NCBI RefSeq assembly: GCF_000425285.1
Contig: NZ_AUDD01000014.1
Coordinates: forward strand, 19,422-83,421
Reading direction: 5' to 3'
DNA: 64,000 nt
Source of the DNA: Acidipropionibacterium jensenii DSM 20535
Lineage (GTDB): Bacteria > Actinomycetota > Actinomycetes > Propionibacteriales > Propionibacteriaceae
Shown: positions 25,569 through 34,164 of the stretch, one piece after another
Position numbering within the stretch: the stretch's first letter is position 1
Layout: each line of letters opens with the position of its first letter
The notes under the pieces: model-generated
What the model was told of the DNA's origin: nothing
Seen by the model: the letters and a program-made list of their open reading frames with translations, nothing else
Database searches by the model: none
Program-made: the position numbers and the translations under genes

Positions 25569-27458
25569 TCAGCCGTTCTCCAGGGTGGACAGGTCCCCCT
25601 CGTCCTCGCCCAGGGCCCGGGCCCTCAGGACCCGGCGCATGATCTTGCCCGACCGGGTCTTGGGCAGCTTGTCGACGAACTCGACGACATCGGGCTTGGC
25701 GATCGGCGAGAGGGTCTGGGAGACGTGCTGGCGGATGTCGCCGACCAGCTCGTTGGACCCCTCGTAGCCGGTGTTGAGCACCGCCAGGACGTGGATGGCG
25801 TTGCCCTTGACCTCGTGCGGCAGGCCGATCGCCGCGCACTCGGCGACCGCCGGGTGGGAGTTGACCGCCGCCTCCACCTCGGCGGTGCCGATCCGGTGTC
25901 CCGAGACCTTGATGACGTCGTCGGTGCGTCCGATGATCCAGACGTAGCCGTCCTCGTCGATCCGCGCCGAGTCGCCGGTGAGATAGACCCCGGGATACTT
26001 CGTCCAGTAGGTCTCGACGTACCGATCGGGCTCCTTGAACAGGGTGCGCAGCATCGAGGGCCAGGGGTTCTTGAGGACCAGGAAGCCGTCGGTGCCGGCG
26101 GGCACCTCGTGTCCGGCCTCGTCGAGGACCGCCACCGCCTGGCCGGGGATCGGCCGACCCGCCGAACCGGGCTTCTTCGGCATCGCCGGCAGGCTTGTGA
26201 TCTGCATCGCCCCGGTCTCGGTCTGCCACCAGTTGTCGATGACGGCGCAGCGCTTCTGGCCCACCACCTCGTGGAACCAGCGCCAGGCCTCCGGGTTGAG
26301 GGGTTCGCCGGCGCTCACCAGGATCCGCAGGGTCGACAGGTCGTGCTTGGTGACCCAGGCGTCGCCGAACCTCATGAGGGTGCGGATCGCGGTGGGGGCG
26401 GTGAACATCCCGTTGATCCCGTAGTGCTCGACCAGCTGCCACCACACGTCGGGGTAGGGGTAGACCGGGCTCCCCTCGGCCATGAAGGTCGTGGCGCCGC
26501 GGATCAGCGGGGCGTAGATGACGTAGGAGGTGCCGGTGATCCAGCCCGGGTCGGCGGTGCACCACCAGCGGTCGGCCTCGTGGATGTCCAGGCAGTTCTT
26601 CATCGTGGAGGACAGGTGCACCTGGTAGCCGCCGTGGGTGTGCACCGCGGCCTTGGGCTTTCCGGTCGACCCGGAGGTGTAGAGGATGAACAGCGGGTCC
26701 TCGGCGTCCACCTGGACGGTCGGGCAGTGGCCCTGGGCGATCGGCAGCCGGGCCAGCTCGTGGTACCAGTGGTCCCGGGTGGGATCCATCGTCACCTCGG
26801 AGGCGGTGTTGCGCACCACGATGACGTTCTCGACGGTGGGCGAGAAGCGCACGGCGTCGTCGACGATCTTCTTCATCGGGAAGACCGATCCGTTGATCCA
26901 GGAGCCGTCGACGGTGATGACGACCCGGGACTCCGAGTCGTCGATCCGGGCGTTGAGGGCCTCCGAGGAGTAGCCGGCGAAGACCACCGAGTGGATCGCG
27001 CCGATCTTGGCGCAGGCCAGCATGGCGAAGTAGATCTCGGGGATCCGCGGCAGGTAGATCGTCACGACGTCGCCCTTGGTGACGCCCATCGACAGCAGGA
27101 TGTTGGCCATCTGCTCGACCTCGCGGTTGAGCGAGAAGTAGGAGAAGGTCCGCACCTTCGAGGTGTCCTCCCCCACCCAGATCAGGGCCAGCTTGTTGCG
27201 CCGGGCGGTGGACAGGTGCCGGTCGATCGCATTGGTGACGATATTGGTGCGCGCCCCGGTGAACCACTTGTAGAACGGCGCCCCGGAGTCGTCGAGCACC
27301 TTGTCCCAGGGCTGGGACCACTCAAGCTCCCCGGCCTCCTTCTCCCAGAAGGCGATCGGGTCGGCCGCGGCACTGGCCAGCAGACCCTCCCAGTCCTGGA
27401 CATTGGCCTGGTCGAGCACCTCCTGGGGTGCCGGAACCAGGGCATTCTCGTCGGGCAT
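25569..27458 (-). CDS. acs: Acetyl-CoA synthetase (AMP-forming), paralogue 1
   Basis: Activates acetate (or propionate) to its CoA ester through an acyl-AMP. 629 residues with the N-terminal ACAS_N domain, the phosphate-binding loop YTSGSTGKPKA (near 265), the WWQTETG motif, the hinge GRTDDVIKVSGHRI and the C-terminal catalytic lysine in PKTRSGKIMRR, which is the usual acetylation target. Strong AAGGAGGATC before ATG 27458. It follows a second, very similar gene by 119 bp in the same direction. The acyl preference of each paralogue is not readable by eye. Confidence 0.93.
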   Translation of the reverse strand: MPDENALVPAPQEVLDQANVQDWEGLLASAAADPIAFWEKEAGELEWSQPWDKVLDDSGAPFYKWFTGARTNIVTNAIDRHLSTARRNKLALIWVGEDTSKVRTFSYFSLNREVEQMANILLSMGVTKGDVVTIYLPRIPEIYFAMLACAKIGAIHSVVFAGYSSEALNARIDDSESRVVITVDGSWINGSVFPMKKIVDDAVRFSPTVENVIVVRNTASEVTMDPTRDHWYHELARLPIAQGHCPTVQVDAEDPLFILYTSGSTGKPKAAVHTHGGYQVHLSSTMKNCLDIHEADRWWCTADPGWITGTSYVIYAPLIRGATTFMAEGSPVYPYPDVWWQLVEHYGINGMFTAPTAIRTLMRFGDAWVTKHDLSTLRILVSAGEPLNPEAWRWFHEVVGQKRCAVIDNWWQTETGAMQITSLPAMPKKPGSAGRPIPGQAVAVLDEAGHEVPAGTDGFLVLKNPWPSMLRTLFKEPDRYVETYWTKYPGVYLTGDSARIDEDGYVWIIGRTDDVIKVSGHRIGTAEVEAAVNSHPAVAECAAIGLPHEVKGNAIHVLAVLNTGYEGSNELVGDIRQHVSQTLSPIAKPDVVEFVDKLPKTRSGKIMRRVLRARALGEDEGDLSTLENG

Positions 27459-27577
27459 TGATCCTCCTTGATCGAAACTGCGGTGAGAGTGATGACGGGA
27501 TGAGGACCGGCCGGGCGAGACGCCGCCCCGCCGGACATCGCTGCGATCGGGATCGCGGCGAGGAACTGCGCGGCCGG

Positions 27578-29470
27578 TCAGCTGTTCTCGAGGGTGGACA
27601 GGTCCCCCTCATCCTGGCCGAGCGCCCGGGCACGCAGGATGCGGCGCATGATCTTGCCCGAGCGGGTCTTGGGGAGCTTCTCCGGGAAGTCGAAGGAGTC
27701 CGGCTTGGCGATCGGCGAGAGGGTCTCGGCGACGTGGTTGCGCAGGTCCTCCTCCAGCTCCCTGCTGGGCTGGACGCCGTTGGCCAGGATCACCGAGCAG
27801 TGGATCGCGTTGCCCTTGACCTCGTGGGGAAGGCCGATCGCGGCGGCCTCCACGACGGCCGGGTGGGAGACCAGGGCGGACTCCACCTCCGCGGTGCCCA
27901 GCCGGTGTCCCGAGACCTTGATGACGTCGTCGGTGCGCCCGATCACCCAGATGTAGCCGTCCTCGTCGATCCTGGCCGAGTCGCCGGTGAGATAGACCCC
28001 GGGGTACTTCTCCCAGTAGGCCTGCCGGTAGCGGTCCGGATCCTTGAACAGGGTGCGCATCATCGCGGGCCAGGGATTCTTGAGGACCAGGAATCCCTCG
28101 GTGCCGACCGGCACCTCGTGGCCCGCCTCGTCGAGGATGGCGGCCTGCTGGCCGAACACCGGGCGGCCCGCCGAACCGGGCTTCTGGGGCATCGAGGGGA
28201 CGGTGGTGATCTGGAACATCCCGGTCTCGGTCTGCCACCAGGTGTCGATGATCGGGCAGCGGCCGCCGCCGACGACGCGGTGGAACCAGCGCCAGGCCTC
28301 GGGTTTGATGGGTTCGCCCACCGAGCCGAGCAGCCGCAGGGTCGACAGGTCGTGCTTGGTGACCCAGGCGTCGCCGAACCGCATGAGGGTGCGGATCGCC
28401 GTCGGGGCGGTGTAGAAGCTGGTGATCCCGTAGTGCTCGACCAGCTGCCACCAGATGTCGGGATAGGGGTAGGTGGGGTTGCCCTCGAACATGAAGGCGG
28501 TGGCCCCGTTGAGCAGCGGCCCGTACACCAGGTAGGAGTGACCGGTGATCCAGCCCGGGTCGGCGGTGCACCACCAGCGGTCCTCCGGCTTCATGTCGAA
28601 GGAGTCCTTCAGAGTGGTGTAGGTGCCCACCTGGTAGCCGCCGTGGGTGTGCAGGATGGCCTTGGGCTTTCCGGTCGAGCCGGAGGTGTAGAGGATGAAC
28701 AGCGGGTCCTCGGCGTCCAGCTGGACGGTCGGGCAGTGTCCCTTGGCGATCGGCAGCCGGGCCAGCTCGTGGTACCAGTGGTCGCGGACGGTGTCCATCG
28801 TCACCTCGGTGCCGGTGTTGCGCACCACGACGACGTTCTCGACGCTGGGCGAGTACCGCACCGCGTCGTCGACGATCTTCTTGAGCGGGAAGACCTTCCC
28901 GTTGACCCAGGAGCCGTCGGCGGTGATGACCAGTTTCGACTCGGAGTCGTCGATCCTGGTGCTCAGCGCATCGGCGGAGTAGCCGGCGAAGATCACCGAG
29001 TGGACGGCCCCGATCTTGGCGCAGGCCAGCATCGCGAAGAAGATCTCGGGGATCCGCGGCAGGTAGATCGTCACCACATCGCCCTTGCCGACACCCATCG
29101 ACAACAGGATGTTGGCCATCTGCTCGACCTCTCGGTTGAGCGAGAAGTAGGAGAAGGTCCGCACCTTCGAGGTGTCCTCACCGACCCAGATCAGCGCCAG
29201 CTTGTTGCGGGTCGCCGAGCTGAGGTGCCGGTCGACCGCATTGGTGACGATGTTGGTGCGCGCCCCGGTGAACCACTTGTAGAACGGTGCCGCCGAGTCG
29301 TCGAGCACCTTGTCCCAGGGTTTCGACCACTCGAGCTCGGAGGCCTGGTCGGCCCAGTAGGCCTGCGGATCGGCGGCCGCACGGGCCTCGACGGCCCTCC
29401 AGTCCTTCACCCTTGCCCGGTCGACGATCTCGGCGGGGGGCTCGAAGACATCCTGGTGATCTGTCGTCAT
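27578..29470 (-). CDS. acs: Acetyl-CoA synthetase (AMP-forming), paralogue 2
   Basis: 630 residues, colinear with the neighbouring paralogue over its whole length, with long identical stretches (for example RTNIVTNA, VRTFSYFSLNREVEQMANIL and the C-terminal EGDLSTLEN). All core motifs are present: YTSGSTGKPKA, WWQTETGMF, GRTDDVIKVSGHRL, PKTRSGKIMRR. Differences cluster in the pocket region after the phosphate loop (ILHTHGGYQVGTYTTL against AVHTHGGYQVHLSSTM) and around FYTAPTAIR/MFTAPTAIR. ATG 29470 with GAGGAGGACCAC upstream. First gene of the pair. Confidence 0.93.
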   Translation of the reverse strand: MTTDHQDVFEPPAEIVDRARVKDWRAVEARAAADPQAYWADQASELEWSKPWDKVLDDSAAPFYKWFTGARTNIVTNAVDRHLSSATRNKLALIWVGEDTSKVRTFSYFSLNREVEQMANILLSMGVGKGDVVTIYLPRIPEIFFAMLACAKIGAVHSVIFAGYSADALSTRIDDSESKLVITADGSWVNGKVFPLKKIVDDAVRYSPSVENVVVVRNTGTEVTMDTVRDHWYHELARLPIAKGHCPTVQLDAEDPLFILYTSGSTGKPKAILHTHGGYQVGTYTTLKDSFDMKPEDRWWCTADPGWITGHSYLVYGPLLNGATAFMFEGNPTYPYPDIWWQLVEHYGITSFYTAPTAIRTLMRFGDAWVTKHDLSTLRLLGSVGEPIKPEAWRWFHRVVGGGRCPIIDTWWQTETGMFQITTVPSMPQKPGSAGRPVFGQQAAILDEAGHEVPVGTEGFLVLKNPWPAMMRTLFKDPDRYRQAYWEKYPGVYLTGDSARIDEDGYIWVIGRTDDVIKVSGHRLGTAEVESALVSHPAVVEAAAIGLPHEVKGNAIHCSVILANGVQPSRELEEDLRNHVAETLSPIAKPDSFDFPEKLPKTRSGKIMRRILRARALGQDEGDLSTLENS

Positions 29471-29627
29471 GTGGTCCTCCTCGACCGGGCATCGTCTGCC
29501 TGTGAATGACAGCTCTGAGGTAACCACAGTTCGGGCCGGGTGCTGCCCGAATTGACCAAAGACGTTCGCCATCGGCGTGACGGTGCGCGACGCCCGCCCG
29601 ACTTGGTCGGGCACGGACACTGGAGAC

Positions 29628-30254
29628 ATGAGTCAACTGCAGCCGCGAGCGCCCAGACTGCCCACCACGAGCAACCCCGCGGGACGATCCGCGGCGGTGA
29701 TGGCGGGGGTGGTCGCGGTGATGTGGCTGCTGGAGATCATCGACGCCGCCACCGGCGGGGCGCTGGACACCCTGGGGATCCACGCCCGGACGGTGGACGG
29801 GCTGTGGCAGATCTTCACCGCTCCCTGGCTGCACCACGGCTGGGCCCACCTGGCCGGCAACACGATTCCGCTGCTGGTGCTGGGGTGGCTGGTCCTGATG
29901 GACTCCACCCGCACCTGGCTGGTGTCGGCCCTCATCGTCACGGTGAGCTCCGGGCTGTTCGCCTGGGTCGCCTCGCCGAGCGGCAGCGTCACCCTGGGGG
30001 CCTCCGGGGTGGTCTTCGGATGGCTGACCTTCCTGCTGGTCAAGGGCATCTTCACCCGCGACATCGGCGACATCGTGCTGGCCGTCATCGTGCTGTTCGT
30101 CTACGGCGGGGTGCTGTGGGGGATCCTGCCGACCGCCTCGGGGGTGTCCTGGCAGGCCCATCTGGGTGGGGCGGCCGGCGGCGTCCTGGCGGCCTGGTTG
30201 CTGACCCTCACCGAACGCGAGCAGCGCAGCCGGATGATAGCTTCGCGGCCGTGA
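29628..30254 (+). CDS. Rhomboid-family intramembrane serine protease
   Basis: 208 residues, six hydrophobic segments. The catalytic serine is S126 in GASGVVFG and the partner histidine is H178 in WQAHLGG; the HxxxN motif of helix 2 is HLAGN (H74, N78). It cleaves transmembrane substrates. The start at 29628 removes a non-conserved upstream extension. Its stop overlaps the GTG of menB by 4 bp, so protease and menB are co-translated although no functional link is known. Confidence 0.9.
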   Translation: MSQLQPRAPRLPTTSNPAGRSAAVMAGVVAVMWLLEIIDAATGGALDTLGIHARTVDGLWQIFTAPWLHHGWAHLAGNTIPLLVLGWLVLMDSTRTWLVSALIVTVSSGLFAWVASPSGSVTLGASGVVFGWLTFLLVKGIFTRDIGDIVLAVIVLFVYGGVLWGILPTASGVSWQAHLGGAAGGVLAAWLLTLTEREQRSRMIASRP

Positions 30255-31240
30255 GCAGCCTGCCCTTCGTCTCCGACACCTTCGACCCCCAGCGGTGGCG
30301 CGAGATCGCCCTTCCCGGCGATCCGCTGACCGACATGACCTATCACCGGTTGATCTCGCGGGGGCCCGACGACGGCGCCCCCCGCGGCGAGGACCTGCCG
30401 GTGGTGAGGATCGCCCTGGACCGGCCGGGGATCCGCAACGCCTTCCGCCCGCACACCGTCGACGAGCTGTACCGCACCCTGGACGACGCCCGGTGCTCGG
30501 CCGACGTCGCCGCGGTGATCCTCACCGGCAACGGCCCCTCGGCGGCCGACGGCGGATACTCCTTCTGCTCGGGCGGGGACCAGCGGATCCGCGGCGCGGC
30601 CGGCTACCAGTACGAGACCGATGAGGCGGCCGGGGACGAGGCCCTGTCCACCGATGCCCGGCACCAGAGGCTCGCCAAGGGGCGTCTGGGCCGGCTCCAC
30701 ATCCTGGAGGTGCAGCGGTTGATGCGCGCCACCCCCAAGCCGATCATCGCCGCGATCCCGGGCTGGACCACCGGTGGCGGCCACTCCCTGATGGTGGTCG
30801 CCGACCTGGCCGTCGCCAGTCTGGAGCACGCCCGCTTCAAGCAGGTCGACGCCAACGTCGGGTCCTTCGACGCCGGCTACGGGTCGGCCCTGCTGGCCCG
30901 TCAGATCGGCGACAAGAGGGCTCGCGAGATCTTCTTCCTGGCCGACACCTACGACGCCGCCCAGGCCGAGCGGTGGGGGGTCGTCAACCGCGCGGTGCCG
31001 CACGCCGAGCTGGAGACCACCGCCATCGAGATGGGACTGAGCGTCTCCCGGCGCTCCCCCCAGGCGATCCGGATGCTCAAGTACGCCTTCAACATGGTCG
31101 ACGACGGGATCGCCGGCCAGCAGGCCTTCGCCGGGGAGGCGACCCGGCTGGCGTACATGACCGAGGAGGCCCAGGAGGGTCGCGACGCCTTCCTGGAGCA
31201 TCGCGCCCCCGACTGGTCGTCCTACCCCTACTACTACTGA
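30251..31240 (+). CDS. menB: 1,4-dihydroxy-2-naphthoyl-CoA synthase
   Basis: Crotonase-fold enzyme closing the naphthoate ring of menaquinone from o-succinylbenzoyl-CoA. 329 residues. Diagnostic segments are CSGGDQRIRG (oxyanion hole), PGWTTGGGHSLMVVADLAVA, VGSFDAGYGSALLARQIG and LAYMTEEAQEGRDAFLEHR near the C-terminus. It is longer than the E. coli protein because of an N-terminal extension and an insertion near 120-140, as in other actinobacterial MenB. GTG 30251 overlaps the rhomboid stop. Confidence 0.96.
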   Translation: MSSLPFVSDTFDPQRWREIALPGDPLTDMTYHRLISRGPDDGAPRGEDLPVVRIALDRPGIRNAFRPHTVDELYRTLDDARCSADVAAVILTGNGPSAADGGYSFCSGGDQRIRGAAGYQYETDEAAGDEALSTDARHQRLAKGRLGRLHILEVQRLMRATPKPIIAAIPGWTTGGGHSLMVVADLAVASLEHARFKQVDANVGSFDAGYGSALLARQIGDKRAREIFFLADTYDAAQAERWGVVNRAVPHAELETTAIEMGLSVSRRSPQAIRMLKYAFNMVDDGIAGQQAFAGEATRLAYMTEEAQEGRDAFLEHRAPDWSSYPYYY

Positions 31241-31272
31241 GCTGGCGGGGACTCCGTCCCGATCGAACCAGC
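31241..31272. terminator. Bidirectional hairpin after menB
   Basis: GCTGG...CCAGC outer arms around GGGAC-TCC-GTCCC, in the 46-bp gap between menB and the convergent small gene. No T-run. Confidence 0.5.
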
Positions 31273-31286
31273 GGTCCGCAGAGCGA

Positions 31287-31589
31287 CTACTCGCACCGGC
31301 AGACGGAGGTGTCGAGGCCGCCATGCCACAGCGCCCAGATCTGATCGGCGATGGAGGTGTATCTGTCCTCGGGTCCCGCGATCTGGTCATCGAACCACGT
31401 CACGAAGACCTGGTGGACCAGTGATCGAGTGTCTGCGGCGTCCTGGGCATCGGGCAGGCGATCGATGATCTCGTCGGCCTCACTGTCGTACTCGTCGACG
31501 TGCGGTTCGACGACGATGCCGATGGGATCGGCGTCGAAGAGAATCCGCGACACCCGCGCTGCCAGCTCCCGGCGACAAGGCCCGTCCAT
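31287..31589 (-). CDS. Small acidic protein of unknown function (DUF1871-like pattern)
   Basis: 100 residues, acidic, all-helical in appearance. The spacing DADPIGI...DEYDSEADEIIDRL...VFVTWFDDQI recalls the DP[IL]G/DEY pattern of DUF1871-type proteins, but this is a by-eye resemblance. It lies antisense to the start of menE: its ATG is 31 bp from the menE ATG, and an alternative ATG at 31622 would overlap it. GC content is lower than in the neighbours. No ribosome-binding site is clear. Confidence 0.55.
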   Translation of the reverse strand: MDGPCRRELAARVSRILFDADPIGIVVEPHVDEYDSEADEIIDRLPDAQDAADTRSLVHQVFVTWFDDQIAGPEDRYTSIADQIWALWHGGLDTSVCRCE

Positions 31590-31620
31590 GGGCCCAGCCT
31601 GCCATCTGTGCGAGGATCTC

Positions 31621-32826
31621 ATGGTGAATCTGCTGTCGAATGCCCGGGTGGTGCGGGTCGAGCGCACCGTCGAAGACGTCTCCTGGCTGATGGGCCGCCT
31701 GACGGCTGTCCTGGACGGCACGACCCGGTCGGTCCTGGTGCCGGTCGGCGGCGATGAGATGCCGCCGGCGGTCGTCACCGATCTGGAGACGCGCGCGGCC
31801 CGTGACCTGGACGACGTCCGGCTCATCGTGCGCACCTCGGGGTCGACCACCGGACACGGGCGTCTCGTCGGGTTGTCGGCGGCCCAACTCACCGCCTCGA
31901 TCGGTGCCACCGACGACCGGATCGGCGGACCGGGCACCTGGGTGCTGGCCCTGCCTCCCCACCACATCGCCGGCCTCCAGGTGGTGGCCCGCTCGGTACT
32001 GGCGGGCACCACTCCGCAGGTGCTCACCGGCTCCTTCGACCCCGAGTCCCTGGCAGCAGGGGTCGATCACGCACTGTCCCGCGACCCGCACGGCCGGGTC
32101 CACGTCTCCCTGGTGCCCACCCAGCTGGTCGACGCGCTGGCCTCGCCGCGGTGCCTTGAGGCACTCGCGCAGTGCACCTCGGTGCTGGTCGGTGGCGCCG
32201 CCGCCGGCCCCGAGCTCCTCTCCCGGGCCCGGCAGGCCGGAATCGGTGTGCGGGTGACCTACGGCATGAGCGAGACCTGCGGCGGATGCGTCTATGACGG
32301 TCTTCCGCTGGAGGGGGTCCGGGTGGAGATCGACCAGGAGCACCGGGTGCGGCTCGGCGGCCCGATGGTGATGAGCGGCTACCTGGACGCTGATCTGGGG
32401 ATCGGGGAGCGGGACGGGACCCGCTGGTTGACCACCAGCGACCTCGGCCACCTGGATGCCGGCGCACTGGTCATCGACGGCCGGGCCGATGACGTCATCG
32501 TCACCGGTGGCCTCAAGGTCAACGCCTCCGAGGTGGCCCAGGCCGTCCGCGACACCGGGATGGTGAGCCGGGCGGCGGTGCTCGGTCTGGACGACGAGCG
32601 CTGGGGGCAGCTGGTGACCGCTGTGGTGGTCCCCTCCCCCAGCTGGACCTCGGCCCCCCAGCTGCGCGAGGCGGTCGCCTCCCGACTGCCCAGAAGCCAT
32701 GCACCGCGGATGGTGGTGACCGCCGAGGATGTGCCCATGCTGGCCTCCGGGAAGGTCGACCGGATCGGGCTGCGGGAACTGGCCGAGAGGGCCCGCGACG
32801 AGGGCCGGGCGTGGAGCCGGGACTGA
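31621..32826 (+). CDS. menE: o-Succinylbenzoate-CoA ligase
   Basis: Acyl-adenylate-forming ligase making o-succinylbenzoyl-CoA for menaquinone. 401 residues. P-loop RTSGSTTGHGR, the motif VTYGMSETCGGCVYDG, the hinge GRADDVIVTGGLKVNASEV and the C-terminal lysine in MLASGKVDR. It is shorter than E. coli MenE and has the compact N-terminal domain common in Actinobacteria. ATG 31621 follows GCGAGGATCTC. It is followed 19 bp later by menF. Confidence 0.92.
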   Translation: MVNLLSNARVVRVERTVEDVSWLMGRLTAVLDGTTRSVLVPVGGDEMPPAVVTDLETRAARDLDDVRLIVRTSGSTTGHGRLVGLSAAQLTASIGATDDRIGGPGTWVLALPPHHIAGLQVVARSVLAGTTPQVLTGSFDPESLAAGVDHALSRDPHGRVHVSLVPTQLVDALASPRCLEALAQCTSVLVGGAAAGPELLSRARQAGIGVRVTYGMSETCGGCVYDGLPLEGVRVEIDQEHRVRLGGPMVMSGYLDADLGIGERDGTRWLTTSDLGHLDAGALVIDGRADDVIVTGGLKVNASEVAQAVRDTGMVSRAAVLGLDDERWGQLVTAVVVPSPSWTSAPQLREAVASRLPRSHAPRMVVTAEDVPMLASGKVDRIGLRELAERARDEGRAWSRD

Positions 32827-32831
32827 GAACC

Positions 32832-32837
32832 TAGAAT
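32832..32837 (+). promoter_or_regulatory. -10 box in front of menF (leaderless)
   Basis: TAGAAT ends 8 nt before GTG 32846, with no ribosome-binding site between. Transcription starting about 7 nt downstream would begin at the GTG, so menF can be made from its own leaderless transcript as well as by read-through from menE. Confidence 0.5.
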
Positions 32838-32845
32838 CTGCACAC

Positions 32846-34075
32846 GTGCCCGCCACCCAGACATCAGTGCTTCTCAGCACGGAGCTGCCCGACTCCCGGT
32901 TCCTCGCCGAGGTGCCCGGCGCGGACTGGCTGTCGGCCGTCGCGCCGCTGCTGCCCGCCTCCGTCGAGCGGCCCTGGGTGTGGGTCTCCCCCCAGGCCGA
33001 TGCGGCCCCGGCGGTGCTCGGCTGGGGTGAGGCGGCACGATTCAGTGCGAGCGGACACCAGGGGGTCCAGCACGCCTGGCAGGAGTTCAGCCGATGGGCC
33101 CGACAGGTCGGCGCCGATCCCCTGGCCCTGGGATCCTTCCCCTTCTCCCGTCGCCAGCAGGGCGACCTGGTGGTGCCCGCCGTCACCGTTCTGAGGAGGG
33201 CCCCCGGCCGGCCGACCGAGGTGATCGCGGCACCCGGGACAGCGATGCCGATCCCCTCGCCGATCGCCCCGGCGGCCTCCCTCACCCTCACCGAGACGCC
33301 CCGGCCGGGAGCTGAGCAGGCCTGGCTGCGGGCCGTGCAGGCCGCCATCGGCAGTCTCACCCTGGACTCGCGGATCCAGAAGGTGGTGCTGGCCCGCGCC
33401 GTGGAGCTGTCAGCCTCCCGGCCGGTGCGTCAGCTTGCGGTGGCCGCCGCCCTGGCCGCGCGGTTCCCCGGCTGCTGGACCTACGCCCATGACGGGCTGG
33501 TGGGCGCCACCCCGGAGCTGCTGGTCGACCTGCGCGGCGGCCGGTTCCGGTGCCGGGTGCTGGCCGGAACCCGCAAGCCGGCCTGGTCCGAGGAGTTGCT
33601 GAGCGATCCCAAGGAGCAGCGCGAGCACGCTCTGGCGGTGGCCTCGGTCACCTCGGCGCTGGCGGGCGACGGTATCGAGCCGCTGGTCGACGGGCCCTTC
33701 CTGCTGAAGCTGCCCAATGTCACCCATCTGGCCACCGACATCACCGCCGAGGTGGGTGGTCGGGCCAGCGCCGCCCGGATCGTCGACGACCTGCACCCCA
33801 CCGCCGCGGTGTGCGGCACCCCCCGCGAGGAGGCCTACCGGATCATCGGGCGGGTCGAGGACCTGGACCGCGGCCGGTTCTCCGGCCCGGTCGGATGGAT
33901 GTCGGCCGACGGCTCGGGACAGTGGGGCATCGGTCTGCGCTGCGGACAGTTCGCCCCCGGCTCCCGGCAGGTCCGGGTGTTCGCCGGGGCCGGCATCATG
34001 CCCTCCTCCGATCCGGCCAAGGAGTGGCTGGAGACCGGAGCCAAGATGGAGGCCTTCCTCTCGGTCCTGAACTGA
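32846..34075 (+). CDS. menF: Isochorismate synthase
   Basis: Converts chorismate to isochorismate, the entry to menaquinone. 409 residues, chorismate-binding fold. Key segments: IQKVVLARAVEL (catalytic Lys), GATPELLVDL, RVLAGTRKPAWSEELLSDPKEQREHALAV, the LHPTAAVCGTPREEA motif and VFAGAGIMPSSDPAKEWLET. It could in principle be a salicylate- or siderophore-type synthase, but the menE neighbour and a MenD nearby favour menaquinone. Confidence 0.92.
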   Translation: MPATQTSVLLSTELPDSRFLAEVPGADWLSAVAPLLPASVERPWVWVSPQADAAPAVLGWGEAARFSASGHQGVQHAWQEFSRWARQVGADPLALGSFPFSRRQQGDLVVPAVTVLRRAPGRPTEVIAAPGTAMPIPSPIAPAASLTLTETPRPGAEQAWLRAVQAAIGSLTLDSRIQKVVLARAVELSASRPVRQLAVAAALAARFPGCWTYAHDGLVGATPELLVDLRGGRFRCRVLAGTRKPAWSEELLSDPKEQREHALAVASVTSALAGDGIEPLVDGPFLLKLPNVTHLATDITAEVGGRASAARIVDDLHPTAAVCGTPREEAYRIIGRVEDLDRGRFSGPVGWMSADGSGQWGIGLRCGQFAPGSRQVRVFAGAGIMPSSDPAKEWLETGAKMEAFLSVLN

Positions 34076-34125
34076 ACCGAGCTGACTGACCGACCTGGCT
34101 GAACCGAGCTGGCTGTACCGAGTTG
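34072..34125. repeat. Degenerate 13-bp direct repeats after menF
   Basis: The 13-mer CTGAACCGAGCTG occurs at 34072-34084 and 34099-34111 and, with two changes, at 34113-34125. The repeats begin inside the menF stop region and fill the gap to the convergent ABC-F gene. Confidence 0.75.
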
Positions 34126-34149
34126 ACTGACGGGACCTCTGCCGACGGA

Positions 34150-34164
34150 GGCCCTCTCAGGGCC
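34150..34164. terminator. Hairpin between menF and the ABC-F gene
   Basis: GGCCCT-CTC-AGGGCC, a perfect 6-bp stem overlapping the ABC-F stop codon. It could stop transcripts from either side. Confidence 0.35.

Noticed and set aside
31590..32027. Extension of the small minus-strand gene into menE
   Set aside because: Composition is that of an antisense shadow of menE; the plausible protein begins at 31589 or 31622.
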